Source: an uncultured Cellvibrionales bacterium
GTDB taxonomy: Bacteria; Pseudomonadota; Gammaproteobacteria; Pseudomonadales; Porticoccaceae
DNA: 64,000 nt
Direction: 5' to 3'
Assembly: GCA_913031645.1 (NCBI GenBank)
Contig: CAJWFB010000002.1
Location: 20,418 to 84,417 of the forward strand
In this document: positions 50,596-60,701 of the stretch, in pieces
Position numbering within the stretch: the stretch's first letter is position 1
Layout of the letters: the number at the start of each line of letters is the position of its first letter
Notes under the pieces: model-generated
Seen by the model: only the letters and a program-made list of their open reading frames with translations
Databases searched by the model: none
Told to the model about the DNA's origin: nothing
Position numbers and translations under genes: made by a program

Positions 50596-51248
50596 TCACG
50601 CAGTGATATTATGTCCCAACCCTGTTCTCCTGCCATTTGGCGAAGACTATTATCGGGATCAACGGCCACAGGTATGTCTACGACTGACAGAAGCGGCAAG
50701 TCATTGATCGAGTCGCTATAGAAGTAACTTCCGCTGAGTGTTTCATGGTTCTCCTCTAGCCAAGCATTTAAGCGCTGTACTTTGCCTTCACGAAAAGTCG
50801 GAGTACCCACTATTTGTCCAGTAATGCGGCCATTAACGAATTCTGGTTCAGTGGACAGGAATTCAACAATACCTAAAGAACGGACGATGGGCTCAATAAT
50901 ACAGCGATTTGTGGCGGTAATGACCAGCAGCCGATCACCAGCTTGCCGATGCTTATCAATTAACTGTGAGGCCTTTGGTAATTTCATTGGCTGAATTATC
51001 TCATCCATAAATTTACTATGTAGCGGCTCTAGATCAGATGCGGACATACCAATTAATGGGGATAATGAGAACGCAAGATACGCCAATATATCTAATGTTC
51101 CTGCTTCATAGTCAGCAAAGAACTGCTCATTCATGTTTTTGTAAAGTGCCTGATCAACCCTTTTATGGGCAACCAAAAATGCACCCCAGCTATAATCGCT
51201 GTCACCCGCAATGAGCGTATTGTCTAAGTCAAAAATGGCTAGGGGCAT
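50592..51248 (-). CDS. HAD-IB family phosphatase (candidate histidinol-phosphate phosphatase)
   Basis: The HAD motifs are intact: [11 protein letters not shown] near the N-terminus, VITATNR in the middle and [11 protein letters not shown] near the end, with a helical cap between motifs 1 and 2. The neighbour order HAD-rppH-ptsP is the same as PA0335-PA0336-PA0337 in Pseudomonas aeruginosa, where PA0335 is reported as histidinol-phosphate phosphatase. A phosphoserine phosphatase role is the alternative and would complete serC-serA. It is divergent from rppH. Confidence 0.85.
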   Translation of the reverse strand: MPLAIFDLDNTLIAGDSDYSWGAFLVAHKRVDQALYKNMNEQFFADYEAGTLDILAYLAFSLSPLIGMSASDLEPLHSKFMDEIIQPMKLPKASQLIDKHRQAGDRLLVITATNRCIIEPIVRSLGIVEFLSTEPEFVNGRITGQIVGTPTFREGKVQRLNAWLEENHETLSGSYFYSDSINDLPLLSVVDIPVAVDPDNSLRQMAGEQGWDIISLRD

Positions 51249-51382
51249 TGGCGTACCTGAGTGATTTTTCTGTTAGGCAGGATAGCGATCATAGTCTCGC
51301 TGCTCAAGAGAAAATTGCTGAAAACTCTAGATTATGGAACAATGCGCGGCCAAACTCCGGCAAATTTAGAGGCAGACTTACA

Positions 51383-51880
51383 GTGGTTGATAAAGACGGT
51401 TTTCGCTCAAATATTGCTATTGTTATCAGTGATGGACTCGGTAGGGTACTGCTCGCCAAACGACTTGGTCAGCAGGCTTGGCAGTTTCCTCAAGGCGGCA
51501 TCGACAAGGGTGAATCAGTAGAGCAAGCACTTTATCGTGAGCTTTATGAAGAGGTTGGTTTAGAACGCGCAGATGTACGAATAATTCAGCGCACCAAGAA
51601 ATGGCTGCGTTATCGAATTCCAGTGTCCATGCAGCGCAAAAACTCGAAACCTCTCTGCATTGGGCAGAAGCAGAAATGGTTCTTTCTTGAACTCACAGGA
51701 GATGCGTCAAAAGTACGCTTTGATACTTCCGGAACGCCAGAATTTGATGGCTGGGAATGGGTGAACTACTGGTATCCAGTTAACGCCGTGGTTTCCTTTA
51801 AGCGCAATGTCTACCGTCATGCACTGCAAGAATTTTCTGAAAAAAACATGCGCTTTGAGCAGCAATCTGGAGGTGCTTAA
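51383..51880 (+). CDS. rppH: RNA pyrophosphohydrolase RppH
   Basis: RppH removes pyrophosphate from mRNA 5' ends and triggers decay. The Nudix box is complete, from GGIDKGE to REL and EEVGL. The N-terminal DKDGFRSN and FPQGG match RppH. The open frame begins at 51248, but the conserved start corresponds to GTG at 51383 with AGAGG upstream, giving 165 residues; the added 45 residues are unlike any RppH. ptsP follows after 2 bases. Confidence 0.93.
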   Translation: MVDKDGFRSNIAIVISDGLGRVLLAKRLGQQAWQFPQGGIDKGESVEQALYRELYEEVGLERADVRIIQRTKKWLRYRIPVSMQRKNSKPLCIGQKQKWFFLELTGDASKVRFDTSGTPEFDGWEWVNYWYPVNAVVSFKRNVYRHALQEFSEKNMRFEQQSGGA

Positions 51881-51882
51881 GC

Positions 51883-54192
51883 ATGCTATCTTCGCTGAGG
51901 ACTATTGTTCAGGAGGTCAACAGCGCGCGCAGTCTTGCTGAAGTCCTAGCCATTATCGTTAAAGAGGTTCGTGGGGCCATGAATGCTGGCGTCTGTTCAG
52001 TATATCTATTTGATGATGCGGATCAGCGCTATGTGCTTATGGCTACAGAGGGGCTGCGCCAAGAGTCGATTGGCAAAGTAAGGCTGGCGATGCGAGAGGG
52101 TTTGGTAGGCTTGGTTGCGGTAAAGGAAGAGCCACTTAATCTTCAAGATGCCGATCAGCATCCGAACTTTAGTTACTTCGAGGAAACCGGTGAATCCTCC
52201 TTCCATTCTTTCTTGGGTGTGCCGATTATTCACCACCGCAAGGTTCTCGGGGTGCTCGTTCTCCAGCAGGAAACACGCCGCAGATTCGCCTCCGAGGAAG
52301 AAGCTTTTGTCGTCACCGTGTGCGCACAACTCTCTGGTGCTATTGCTCATGCAGAGGCAACTGGCGCCCTACGCCAGCTGGCATCAGCGGGGCGAGGCAA
52401 GAGTAAAGAGGCCATATTTGCCGGGATTCCTAGTTCGCCAGGGGTGGGGATTGGTCGAGCAGTACTAGTCACTACCCATGCCGATTTAAAAACCGTGCCC
52501 CAAAGGCTCACTGATGATCCTAAAGCAGAGATACAACGATTTCGTAATGCAGTGAAAGCCGCCAAACGGGATATGCGAAATTTGGGTGCCGGATTGGCCG
52601 ATAAACTCAGTGCTGAGGAGTTCGCTCTTTTTGACGTATATATCCGTTTGCTAGATGATCGAGTGCTGCTAAATGAAGTTATAGCTCTGATAAAGATGGG
52701 CCAAGTTGCCGCTAGTGCCTGGAGCACAGTAATTCTCAAGCATGTGCGAACGTTTCAAAAAATGGAAGATACTTACCTTAGGGAGAGAGCGGCGGATGTG
52801 AACGATTTAGGTAAGCGAGTGCTGGGCTATTTGCAGGCAAAAGATCGAGAAAAAGTGCCACTCCCCCGGCGCATTGTATTGGTTGGAGAAGATCTGTCGG
52901 CAACCGCACTGGCAGATATTCCTGTTAATCGCTTGGTCGGCATCATTTCTTTGAAGGGGTCGAGTAACTCGCACATGGCCATTGTGGGTCGCGCTCTTGG
53001 GATTCCTACTGTGATGGGTGCCATAGCATTGCCATGGGTAGAGTTTGATGGGCAAGAGCTTATCGTTGATGGCTCTACAGGGGATATTGTCAGTCGAGCA
53101 ACACGAGCGGTTCGTCGCCATTATCTGCAACGTCAGCGGGAAGAAAAATTATTTACTAAAGATCTCGAGAAACTTCGAGATCTGCCCTGCCATACGCCTG
53201 ATGGAAAGAGATTTTCTCTGTGGGTGAATACAGGTTTACGCCAAGATACTGCTAGGTCACTGCGCAGTGGTGCTGAAGCTGTAGGACTTTTTCGAACTGA
53301 AATTCCTTTTTTAATGCGCTCAAGTTTTCCCACTGAAGATGAGCAAGTCACTATTTATCGACAACAGCTGGCGGACTTTGCACCACGGCCGGTGACTATG
53401 CGAACCCTCGACATAGGCGGAGATAAAGATTTACCTTATTTCCCTATTGAAGAAGAAAATCCTTTTTTAGGCTGGCGAGGCATCCGTATTTCACTAGACC
53501 ACCCTGAGATATTCTTGGTACAAATTAGGGCAATGCTACGGGCCAGCGAAGGTATCGGAAACCTGCGCATCATGTTGCCAATGATTAGTAATATCCCAGA
53601 ACTTGATAGGGCACTGCAGCTCATTGATCGAGTTTACCAAGAGCTAACGGTTGAAGAGGGCTTCACACTCAAGCGGCCTCTCGTTGGCGCCATGATTGAG
53701 GTGCCTGCCGCCGTATATCAGGTAAAAGAAATTGGCCGTCGAGTTGACTTCTTGTCGGTGGGGACGAACGATTTAACCCAATATCTATTGGCCGTGGATC
53801 GCAACAACCCTAGAGTAGCAGAGCTTTATAATAGTTTGCACCCCAGCATTTTGAGAGCGCTTAAACAGATTCATGAGCAAGCGGCTGGTGTTGATTGTCA
53901 ACTTAGTATCTGTGGAGAAATGGCGGGAGATCCACTCAGTGCAGTGGTTCTTTTAGGTCTGGGCTATGAGACTTTGTCTATGAGTGCCAGCAGCCTACTT
54001 AGGGTCAAGTCAATGCTTCTTAACGTCACCAAGAAAGATGCCCAGGGACTTGCAAAAAAAGCATTAAAAATGTCGAGTTCAAAGCAGATTGTAGACTTTT
54101 TGTCTGATGCCCTTAAAAACCCTGAAATATCAAAATTACTCAGGGTAGCCAGTCCTAAACGCAGCGCTAAAAGTGCAAAGTTAATCGTCTGA
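51883..54192 (+). CDS. ptsP: Nitrogen-PTS enzyme I (EI-Ntr)
   Basis: PtsP starts the nitrogen phosphotransfer relay to NPr and EIIA-Ntr. The N-terminal GAF domain (about 15-160) can sense glutamine or 2-oxoglutarate. The PTS EI part has the phosphohistidine His364 in GSSNSHMAIVGRALG and the PEP-binding barrel with TLDIGGDKDLPY and SVGTNDLTQYLLAVDR. The length is 769 residues. The rppH-ptsP pairing is conserved. Its end overlaps the convergent NRDE gene by 12 bases. Confidence 0.97.
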   Translation: MLSSLRTIVQEVNSARSLAEVLAIIVKEVRGAMNAGVCSVYLFDDADQRYVLMATEGLRQESIGKVRLAMREGLVGLVAVKEEPLNLQDADQHPNFSYFEETGESSFHSFLGVPIIHHRKVLGVLVLQQETRRRFASEEEAFVVTVCAQLSGAIAHAEATGALRQLASAGRGKSKEAIFAGIPSSPGVGIGRAVLVTTHADLKTVPQRLTDDPKAEIQRFRNAVKAAKRDMRNLGAGLADKLSAEEFALFDVYIRLLDDRVLLNEVIALIKMGQVAASAWSTVILKHVRTFQKMEDTYLRERAADVNDLGKRVLGYLQAKDREKVPLPRRIVLVGEDLSATALADIPVNRLVGIISLKGSSNSHMAIVGRALGIPTVMGAIALPWVEFDGQELIVDGSTGDIVSRATRAVRRHYLQRQREEKLFTKDLEKLRDLPCHTPDGKRFSLWVNTGLRQDTARSLRSGAEAVGLFRTEIPFLMRSSFPTEDEQVTIYRQQLADFAPRPVTMRTLDIGGDKDLPYFPIEEENPFLGWRGIRISLDHPEIFLVQIRAMLRASEGIGNLRIMLPMISNIPELDRALQLIDRVYQELTVEEGFTLKRPLVGAMIEVPAAVYQVKEIGRRVDFLSVGTNDLTQYLLAVDRNNPRVAELYNSLHPSILRALKQIHEQAAGVDCQLSICGEMAGDPLSAVVLLGLGYETLSMSASSLLRVKSMLLNVTKKDAQGLAKKALKMSSSKQIVDFLSDALKNPEISKLLRVASPKRSAKSAKLIV

Positions 54193-54963
54193 AATATAAT
54201 AGCTAAATTGATTCAAGCCGAGCTTCTGGCCGTTTTCATAGCCTTGCTCAGCTACGCTAACTTTTCCTTTTGCAGATACTATCAGGGCGGTAGCTGCACG
54301 GGTGCCATACCCCTCGGAGACAATAAAAGGTGACGAGAGCGTTTCCTCCCAGTCTGCAGGTATGCCGGTGTTAGGTAGAAGATGAAACGCATAGGTTTTT
54401 TCTAGGGAAAGCGCCATCAATAATGCTGGAAGAGAGTGGTCGCCTACAATGTTGTTACTAATAGCCTTGTCTAGTTGATCTCGGGCATGATCCACCTTGG
54501 GCCAATGGCTATCCAGCTGATGGTTGCTTAGTGCATACACGCCAGAGGTTAAAGTTTGCTTTGGGTCGCCTTGATTATTAACATAAACCATGTCCTGACC
54601 ATCATAAACAACCAAGTTGAATGGGCCATATTCCAAACAGGTCTCGGCCAATGAGTCAGTCCAGTCATGAACATTCTCAGATGCACACAGAAATTTTGTA
54701 ACCAAATCACCTCGAGAACGCAGGCTCTCTGTTGGGGCACCATTGCGATGGAGGTCACGAAAATTGGTTACCGCGGCAAAGCGACCATTTTTTGACAGAC
54801 CAAGCCAGGTGCCGCCCGCTTGCTGATCGCGACCGGCAAGTATTCCAGACTCCGGCCACCAGTGCATTGGTAGCGTGGTGCGTTGATAAAACTCATCTCG
54901 ATTAGAGATTACTATTAATGGCGCATCCGAATTATGGTTGTAAGCAAAGGCGAGTAAACACAT
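54181..54963 (-). CDS. NRDE/TANGO2-family protein
   Basis: The protein starts with an N-terminal Cys after Met (MCLLAFAYN) and carries the family motif SNRDEFY, followed by GGTWLGLSKNGRFAAVTNFRD. It is an N-terminal nucleophile-like fold; relatives are tied to heme handling and membrane traffic in eukaryotes, but bacterial function is not settled. The length of 260 residues is typical. Confidence 0.88.
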   Translation of the reverse strand: MCLLAFAYNHNSDAPLIVISNRDEFYQRTTLPMHWWPESGILAGRDQQAGGTWLGLSKNGRFAAVTNFRDLHRNGAPTESLRSRGDLVTKFLCASENVHDWTDSLAETCLEYGPFNLVVYDGQDMVYVNNQGDPKQTLTSGVYALSNHQLDSHWPKVDHARDQLDKAISNNIVGDHSLPALLMALSLEKTYAFHLLPNTGIPADWEETLSSPFIVSEGYGTRAATALIVSAKGKVSVAEQGYENGQKLGLNQFSYYISDD

Positions 54964-55067
54964 GCAAATCAGTATAACTTTTTATTCTTCTGGGCGTCAT
55001 CATTCTTGGCAGTAACATCGATAAACCGTTATCATCAAGGTCTTAACTTTGCGGAGCGTTCCTCTCA

Positions 55068-55892
55068 ATGCTGTCTTATCCAATTATTGATCCAGTAGCA
55101 TTATCAATTGGCCCGATGAAGATTCACTGGTACGGAATCATGTACCTTTTGGCGTTTGTTGTTGCCTGGTTTTTGGCGATGCGTAACAGTCAGAGACGGT
55201 GGTCTCCAGTCAAAAGTACCCAGGTCGAGGACTTAATCGTTTACGGCGCTTTTGGTGTGATTTTGGGTGGTCGTTTTGGCTACCTGCTATTTTATAGTGC
55301 GGACAAATGGCTGGCTGACCCTGCAATGTTAGTGCGCATATGGGAGGGCGGTATGTCGTTTCATGGCGGTTTAATTGGCGTTGCTGTGGCCCTCCTCATC
55401 TATAGTCGCAAGTATCAGATTACATTTTTGAGCTTGGCTGATTTCGCTACCCCCTTAGTGCCAACAGGGTTATTTTTCGGGCGAATAGGAAACTTTATAG
55501 GTCAGGAGCTTTACGGGCGCCCTACCGATGTACCTTGGGCCATGATCTTCCCCGCTGACCCACAACAACTGGCGAGGCACCCTTCGCAGCTTTATGAGGC
55601 GGCTTTAGAGGGCCTAGTGTTGTTTTTTATTATTAATTGGTATGCGCGCAAGCCACGGCTATATGGTGAAGTCACTGGATTGTTCTTGATACTCTATGGT
55701 GTATTTCGCTTTACTATTGAATTTGTTCGTCAGCCAGATGCTCAGTTTGCTGGGCAATCAGCGTTAATGGAAACGTTTAACTGGATGACACGCGGACAGA
55801 CGCTTTGTATTCCAATGATTTTGTTGGGTATATGGTTTATGCGTGGATCAATTCGCAGCATGCTAGGCCAGTCTAAGGTGGGGAACGTCTGA
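55068..55892 (+). CDS. lgt: Prolipoprotein diacylglyceryl transferase
   Basis: Lgt adds diacylglycerol to the lipobox cysteine of prolipoproteins in the inner membrane. The conserved [23 protein letters not shown] and RHPSQLYEA motifs are present, with about seven membrane segments over 274 residues. Its stop overlaps the thyA ATG by one base (TGATG). Confidence 0.97.
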   Translation: MLSYPIIDPVALSIGPMKIHWYGIMYLLAFVVAWFLAMRNSQRRWSPVKSTQVEDLIVYGAFGVILGGRFGYLLFYSADKWLADPAMLVRIWEGGMSFHGGLIGVAVALLIYSRKYQITFLSLADFATPLVPTGLFFGRIGNFIGQELYGRPTDVPWAMIFPADPQQLARHPSQLYEAALEGLVLFFIINWYARKPRLYGEVTGLFLILYGVFRFTIEFVRQPDAQFAGQSALMETFNWMTRGQTLCIPMILLGIWFMRGSIRSMLGQSKVGNV

Positions 55893-56797
55893 TGCAGCAA
55901 TATTTGGATTTAGTGAGATATATCCGTGACCATGGTGTTAAAAAAGAGGACCGCACTGGCACTGGAACGGTGAGTATATTTGGGCATCAGATGCGCTTCA
56001 ATTTGGCCGAGGGGTTTCCTCTTGTTACTAGCAAAAAAGTGCATTTGAAGTCTATTCTGCATGAACTACTGTGGTTTATTCGGGGGGATACCAATATTCG
56101 ATATTTGATCGAGAATGGTGTTGGTATTTGGAATGATTGGCCCTATCAGAACTGGTTGCGTGAAACAGGCCAGGATAAAAATCTAGTTATGTACTCAGCG
56201 GAGTGGCGCGCTGGCATGCGCGAGTTTACCCAGCAAATTATGGCCGATCAGGACTTTGCTGATAAGTATGGTGACCTGGGCCCAGTATATGGTAAGCAGT
56301 GGCGAAATTTTGGCGGGATTGATCAGTTAGCGCAGCTTATGAGTGATCTCAAGTCTAACCCAGACTCGCGTCGCCTTATTGTGTCTGCTTGGAACCCACA
56401 AGATATCCCCGTGATGGTTAAGTCGGGTTTGCCACCCTGCCACAGTCTTTTTCAGTTCTATGTTGTCGAGGGCCGTCTGAGCTGCCAGCTCTATCAGCGC
56501 AGTGCGGATGTGTTTCTTGGAGTGCCCTTTAACATAGCATCCTATGCTGCTCTTACTATGATGATCGCTCAGGTAGCAGGTTTGAAACTCGGGGATTTCG
56601 TGCATACCTTCGGAGATGCGCATCTTTATTCCAATCACATGGATCAGGTCGATGAGCAGTTGTCACGCACCGTTTTTGGTCTACCTACGTTGCAAATTAA
56701 TCCGCAAGTGACCAGTTTATTTGACTTCGTTTATGAGGATTTTGAGCTGCAAAACTATCAATCGCACGGGCCTATTTCGGCCCCAGTTGCCGTCTAA
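55892..56797 (+). CDS. thyA: Thymidylate synthase
   Basis: ThyA methylates dUMP using methylene-tetrahydrofolate. The nucleophile is Cys183 in [12 protein letters not shown], and [17 protein letters not shown] is intact. At 301 residues it is longer than E. coli ThyA (264), owing to the insert around residues 85-125 found in the long bacterial form. folA follows and recycles the dihydrofolate produced. Confidence 0.97.
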   Translation: MQQYLDLVRYIRDHGVKKEDRTGTGTVSIFGHQMRFNLAEGFPLVTSKKVHLKSILHELLWFIRGDTNIRYLIENGVGIWNDWPYQNWLRETGQDKNLVMYSAEWRAGMREFTQQIMADQDFADKYGDLGPVYGKQWRNFGGIDQLAQLMSDLKSNPDSRRLIVSAWNPQDIPVMVKSGLPPCHSLFQFYVVEGRLSCQLYQRSADVFLGVPFNIASYAALTMMIAQVAGLKLGDFVHTFGDAHLYSNHMDQVDEQLSRTVFGLPTLQINPQVTSLFDFVYEDFELQNYQSHGPISAPVAV

Positions 56798-56810
56798 TAA
56801 GGTTTAAATT

Positions 56811-57314
56811 ATGAAGATGTCGCTAATCGTTGCGGTTAGCCGGAATGGTGTTATTGGGGTAGATAATCAGCTGCCCTGGCATTTGCCGGATGACCTTCAA
56901 TATTTCAAATCAGTCACCATGGGTAAGCCACTGGTAATGGGCCGCAAAACCTTTGACTCGATCGGCCGGCCACTGCCTGGCAGAACCAATATTGTACTTA
57001 CCAGAGATGCGAGTTGGTCCGCCCCTGGGGTCGAGGTTGCAACAACCCTAGATGATGCCTTATCACTTGCCCGCAAAGCCTGCACAGATAGCGGCGTTGA
57101 TGAAGTAATGGTGATTGGAGGTGAGCAGATATATCGCATGACAATGGTTGTGGCTGACCGGCTGTATGTCACCGAAGTGGATGCAGAGATTGCGGGAGAT
57201 GCTTTTTTCCCAGCTATCGATAATCAGCAATGGCAGCGCATTCACGTAAAACTTCCAGAGGTTACTGGAAGCTATAGTTATCAATTTGTCGTCTTAGACC
57301 GTTGCGAAACATGA
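56811..57314 (+). CDS. folA: Dihydrofolate reductase
   Basis: FolA reduces dihydrofolate with NADPH. LIVAVSRNGVIG, LPWHLPDDLQYFK, MGRKTFDSIG and VMVIGGEQIY are the classic motifs. The 167-residue gene follows thyA by 13 bases, so lgt-thyA-folA is an operon. Confidence 0.97.
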   Translation: MKMSLIVAVSRNGVIGVDNQLPWHLPDDLQYFKSVTMGKPLVMGRKTFDSIGRPLPGRTNIVLTRDASWSAPGVEVATTLDDALSLARKACTDSGVDEVMVIGGEQIYRMTMVVADRLYVTEVDAEIAGDAFFPAIDNQQWQRIHVKLPEVTGSYSYQFVVLDRCET

Positions 57315-57491
57315 TACCTTTATTGGCAGAGACACAATGCCAATCGACCTACTACGCTTGCCGTGGATCTTAAAAGTGATCTATGCGGCCAAAACGTTAC
57401 CTAAGGTAACAAATGTTAAACTTAAGTGCTGAAAGTCACATTTTACAGGCAACCAAATTGCTTCTTATTCTAGAGGCTGTTAAAAAGGCTC

Positions 57492-57516
57492 CTCGAATAA
57501 AAAAATTCGAGTTTTT
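57492..57516 (+). terminator. Hairpin-plus-T terminator between folA and the TonB operon
   Basis: CTCGAAT (57492-57498) pairs with ATTCGAG (57505-57511) and five Ts follow. It lies about 180 bases after folA and 70 bases before the next gene, so it either ends the folA operon or attenuates the next one. Confidence 0.6.
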
Positions 57517-57582
57517 CGAAATAAGGTGCTTTCTAAAAGTACCACTGAACCACTAAACCGGTAGACCCAAATTGAGGGAACT

Positions 57583-58365
57583 ATGAACAAGCAACCACTA
57601 AAAGCATTGGCACTTATCGGCGCTCTTATCAGTGGTCTGACTGCAACCGCAGTTCAGGCAGCTGAAGTGAACGATGTGCTTAAAGCTGGAGCCTCCAAGG
57701 TTCAATCAGCTAAAACGTCGCAGACTAAAGTTGATCGAATCGCAGATCAAACTGATGGGCTTCTGCAAGAATTCAAACAGGTCAACAAGCAAATCGAATC
57801 GCTGCGTGTTTACAACTCTCAGTTGGATCGCCAGATTGCTAGCCAAGACCAAATGATGGTCGAGCTAAAAGAGTCGATTGCCAACGCTACGGTCATTGAG
57901 AGAGGTGTTTCTCCTCTCATGGTTTCTATGCTTGCCGGGTTGGAAGACTTTGTTGCACTGGATATGCCATTTAAGAAAGAGATGCGTCTTGATGCAGTCT
58001 CAGATCTAAATGCCAATCTTGATAGCGCCAAGTTTTCAGCGGCAGAGAAATTTCGTCAAATCCTAGAGCTTTATGATATTGAGTCAGAGTACAGCCTTTC
58101 TCTAGAATCATATCGAGACATGGTTGATATCAATGCAAACGGATCTGAGGTCGAGGTTGAAATGCTTCGCATCGGCCGTGTTGCTCTGATGTATCAAACT
58201 AAGGACAAATCTCAGACAGGGGCCTGGAATAAGGCGACTGGAGAATGGGAAACCCTTGGGTCTGAGTATCGTCGACCAGTAGATCAAGGGATCAGGATGG
58301 CGAAGAAAATCATTCCGCAGGACGTCATAGAAATGCCCATTACAGCGCCGGAGGCAGCACAATGA
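57583..58365 (+). CDS. DUF3450 periplasmic coiled-coil protein
   Basis: A signal peptide (about 1-26, ending VQAAE) precedes a long helical region with coiled-coil pattern (about 35-105). DUF3450 genes stand at the head of TtpC-type TonB operons in marine gammaproteobacteria. The product probably works in the periplasm with TtpC; the exact role is unknown. GAGGGAA precedes the ATG. Its stop overlaps the next ATG (ATGA). Confidence 0.87.
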   Translation: MNKQPLKALALIGALISGLTATAVQAAEVNDVLKAGASKVQSAKTSQTKVDRIADQTDGLLQEFKQVNKQIESLRVYNSQLDRQIASQDQMMVELKESIANATVIERGVSPLMVSMLAGLEDFVALDMPFKKEMRLDAVSDLNANLDSAKFSAAEKFRQILELYDIESEYSLSLESYRDMVDINANGSEVEVEMLRIGRVALMYQTKDKSQTGAWNKATGEWETLGSEYRRPVDQGIRMAKKIIPQDVIEMPITAPEAAQ

Positions 58366-59729
58366 AAACTAAAATTGTTCGCATTTTCGCAACCTTTGTT
58401 GCTACAGCTGTAATCAGCGTCCCAGCCTTAGCTCAAGACGCGAAGAGCTTAGATGAATTGTTACAGATGATTGAAAGCTCCTCTATCTCTGAATCCGCAG
58501 ACTCCAAAGGCCGCGAAGCAGCCTTTAAAAGCGATCAGCGCAAGCAGGGGCAGCTGTTAAAAAATGCTCAGAATACTAAAGTACAAGAAGAGCGTCGTTC
58601 AGACCGTTTAGAGCAAAAAATTCGCGACAACGATATCCAGATCGCCAAGCTGCGTGAGCAGCGCGACAAGCGTCTAGGCTCTCTGAAAGAGCTATTTGGT
58701 CACTTGACGGGTGCAGCTGGCGATATTCGAGCCAACCTTAATCAGTCTATTGTTAGCTCTCAAATCCCTGGCAGAACTGAGTTTCTGGATGAGTTAATTG
58801 CAAAAATGAGCAGTGATACGCGTCTACCGTCTATCCAAGACATTGAAAAGCTTTGGTACGAGCAACAGCGTGAAATGGTTGAAAGCTCACGCATTGTTAA
58901 ATTCAATCGCTCGGTATTGTTGGCAGACGGTACACAGAAAGAGATGGAAGTAGTTCGAGTTGGTACATACAACTTGGTTGCTGACGGAATGTACCTGGAG
59001 TACAGCCCTGAATCCGGTTTGGTTTCTGAGCTAGCTCGTCAGCCTTCTAGCCATCAATCTAGCGCGGCAGACCTGCAACAAGCAACCTCAGGGTTTACTA
59101 ACATGGGACTAGATCCATCTGGTCCACTTGGCGGCGGACTCCTGCGGGCACTTATCAATACACCTACATTAGTAGAGCGCTGGCACTTTGGTGGCATCGT
59201 TGGATATGTGATCACTGCTGTATTTGTATTTGCTATTATTCTTGCCGCTTGGCGATTTGTTGTGCTCATGGGTATGTCTAGCAAGGTGAGCGCGCAACTT
59301 CAGTCTGATACTTCAGACGCGAGTAACCCATTGGGTAGAGTACTGCAAGTTGCTGCTGACAATCCAGGTCTTGACCCAGAGTCACTAGAGCTCAAACTGC
59401 ATGAAGCCGTACTCAAAGAACGACCAGAAATTGAATCCGGACTCAATCTTTTGAAGGTAATTTCAATGGTTGCGCCACTGATGGGTCTTTTGGGAACTGT
59501 GACCGGTATGATTATTACCTTCCAGATGATTACTCTGTTTGGAGCAGGCGATCCTAAGGCGATGGCAGGCGGTATTTCCCAGGCATTGATCACCACAGTA
59601 CTCGGATTGGTTGTTGCTATCCCAACGGTATTGATGCACACCTTAGTTAACGGCAAGGCACAACGTATCCTCCACGTTCTGGAAGAGCAGAGTGCTGGCA
59701 TTGTGGCTGGTTCAGTAGAGGGCCGCTAA
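58362..59729 (+). CDS. TtpC-like ExbB/TolQ-family proton channel with periplasmic extension
   Basis: A signal peptide (about 1-24), a periplasmic coiled-coil region (about 35-110) and a linker precede a MotA/TolQ/ExbB domain. That domain has a first membrane segment (about 280-303) and the later pair around GLLGTVTGMIITF and ALITTVLGLVVAIP. The 455-residue plan is that of TtpC from Vibrio, needed for TonB2-dependent uptake. It is followed by a second, short ExbB gene after one base. Confidence 0.9.
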   Translation: MKTKIVRIFATFVATAVISVPALAQDAKSLDELLQMIESSSISESADSKGREAAFKSDQRKQGQLLKNAQNTKVQEERRSDRLEQKIRDNDIQIAKLREQRDKRLGSLKELFGHLTGAAGDIRANLNQSIVSSQIPGRTEFLDELIAKMSSDTRLPSIQDIEKLWYEQQREMVESSRIVKFNRSVLLADGTQKEMEVVRVGTYNLVADGMYLEYSPESGLVSELARQPSSHQSSAADLQQATSGFTNMGLDPSGPLGGGLLRALINTPTLVERWHFGGIVGYVITAVFVFAIILAAWRFVVLMGMSSKVSAQLQSDTSDASNPLGRVLQVAADNPGLDPESLELKLHEAVLKERPEIESGLNLLKVISMVAPLMGLLGTVTGMIITFQMITLFGAGDPKAMAGGISQALITTVLGLVVAIPTVLMHTLVNGKAQRILHVLEEQSAGIVAGSVEGR

Positions 59730-59730
59730 G

Positions 59731-60255
59731 ATGTTTTTCGTTGATACGCTCGCGGAGATGGGAAAATTTATGGATTCAGGCGGCATGGTTCTTTGGGCCA
59801 TTGTCGTCCTCCTATTCTTTATGTGGACTCTAATTTTTGAGCGAATGTGGTATCTACGTTCCAATGTCGGCTTAGAAGTTCAAAGAGCTCTCGACGCATG
59901 GGAAGCACGCAAAGAACGTAAGTCAAAGCATGCTCACCAGATTAGAGAGAAATTGATCTCTGAGGTGAGCATTGAAATTGACGCTAATATGATGATGATC
60001 AAGACACTCGTCGCTATTGCCCCGCTATTTGGTTTGCTAGGTACCGTCACTGGCATGATCACGGTATTCGACGTTATGGCGTTCACCGGAGGTGGCGATG
60101 CTAAAGCGATGGCAGGCGGTGTTTCACAAGCAACGATTCCGACCATGTCGGGAATGGTTGCGGCGCTTTCTGGAGTGTTTGGTATGACCTATATCGAACG
60201 TGTCGCTGAGCAGGAAAAACACCTCCTTGAAGATCACTTGACGATGGACCACTAG
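59731..60255 (+). CDS. exbB: ExbB-type proton channel subunit
   Basis: ExbB forms the proton-driven pentamer that powers TonB. The 174-residue protein has three membrane segments and the family region IAPLFGLLGTVTGMI with AGGVSQATIPTMSGMVAA. It lacks the periplasmic extension of the preceding TtpC-like protein. It lies in the middle of the TonB operon. Confidence 0.93.
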   Translation: MFFVDTLAEMGKFMDSGGMVLWAIVVLLFFMWTLIFERMWYLRSNVGLEVQRALDAWEARKERKSKHAHQIREKLISEVSIEIDANMMMIKTLVAIAPLFGLLGTVTGMITVFDVMAFTGGGDAKAMAGGVSQATIPTMSGMVAALSGVFGMTYIERVAEQEKHLLEDHLTMDH

Positions 60256-60287
60256 TGGTTCAGCTTCAATACCAATGAGAAAAAACT

Positions 60288-60692
60288 ATGCGCAATAGAA
60301 GAGGTAAATCACAAGAGCAAGGGCAGACTATTGATCTGACTCCCATGCTTGACGTGGTTTTCATTATGTTGATCTTTTTCATTGTTACTGCGACGTTTAT
60401 TAAACTTCCAGGACCGGAGGTTAATAAGCTTGATACCGAGACAGAAGATTCTTACAAGAAAGTCGGTATCTTAGTAGCGGTAACAGACATCAATGAATAC
60501 TGGATTGATAAAAAGCGGGTTGAATCTAGTGCATTGAAGATCAGCTTGACTCGATTATTTAATGAAAACCCAAAGGGCGGCATGGTGATCCAAGCCGATA
60601 ATGAGTCCAACATTGAATCGGTTGCCAAGGTAGCGGATATCGCTCGCGATATCGGAATTGCTCCGGTGGCCATTTCTGTAGAAACAGACTGA
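60288..60692 (+). CDS. exbD: ExbD-type transport protein
   Basis: ExbD has a short cytoplasmic tail, one membrane helix (about 20-42) with the essential aspartate in DLTPMLDVVFIMLIFF, and a periplasmic domain of about 90 residues. It joins ExbB in the proton channel. The 134-residue length is typical. Confidence 0.94.
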   Translation: MRNRRGKSQEQGQTIDLTPMLDVVFIMLIFFIVTATFIKLPGPEVNKLDTETEDSYKKVGILVAVTDINEYWIDKKRVESSALKISLTRLFNENPKGGMVIQADNESNIESVAKVADIARDIGIAPVAISVETD

Positions 60693-60701
60693 GTTAATAG
60701 T

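Noticed and set aside
51248-51382. N-terminal extension of RppH by 45 residues from a TTG codon
   Set aside because: No RppH has such an extension; GTG at 51383 with AGAGG upstream fits the conserved start.
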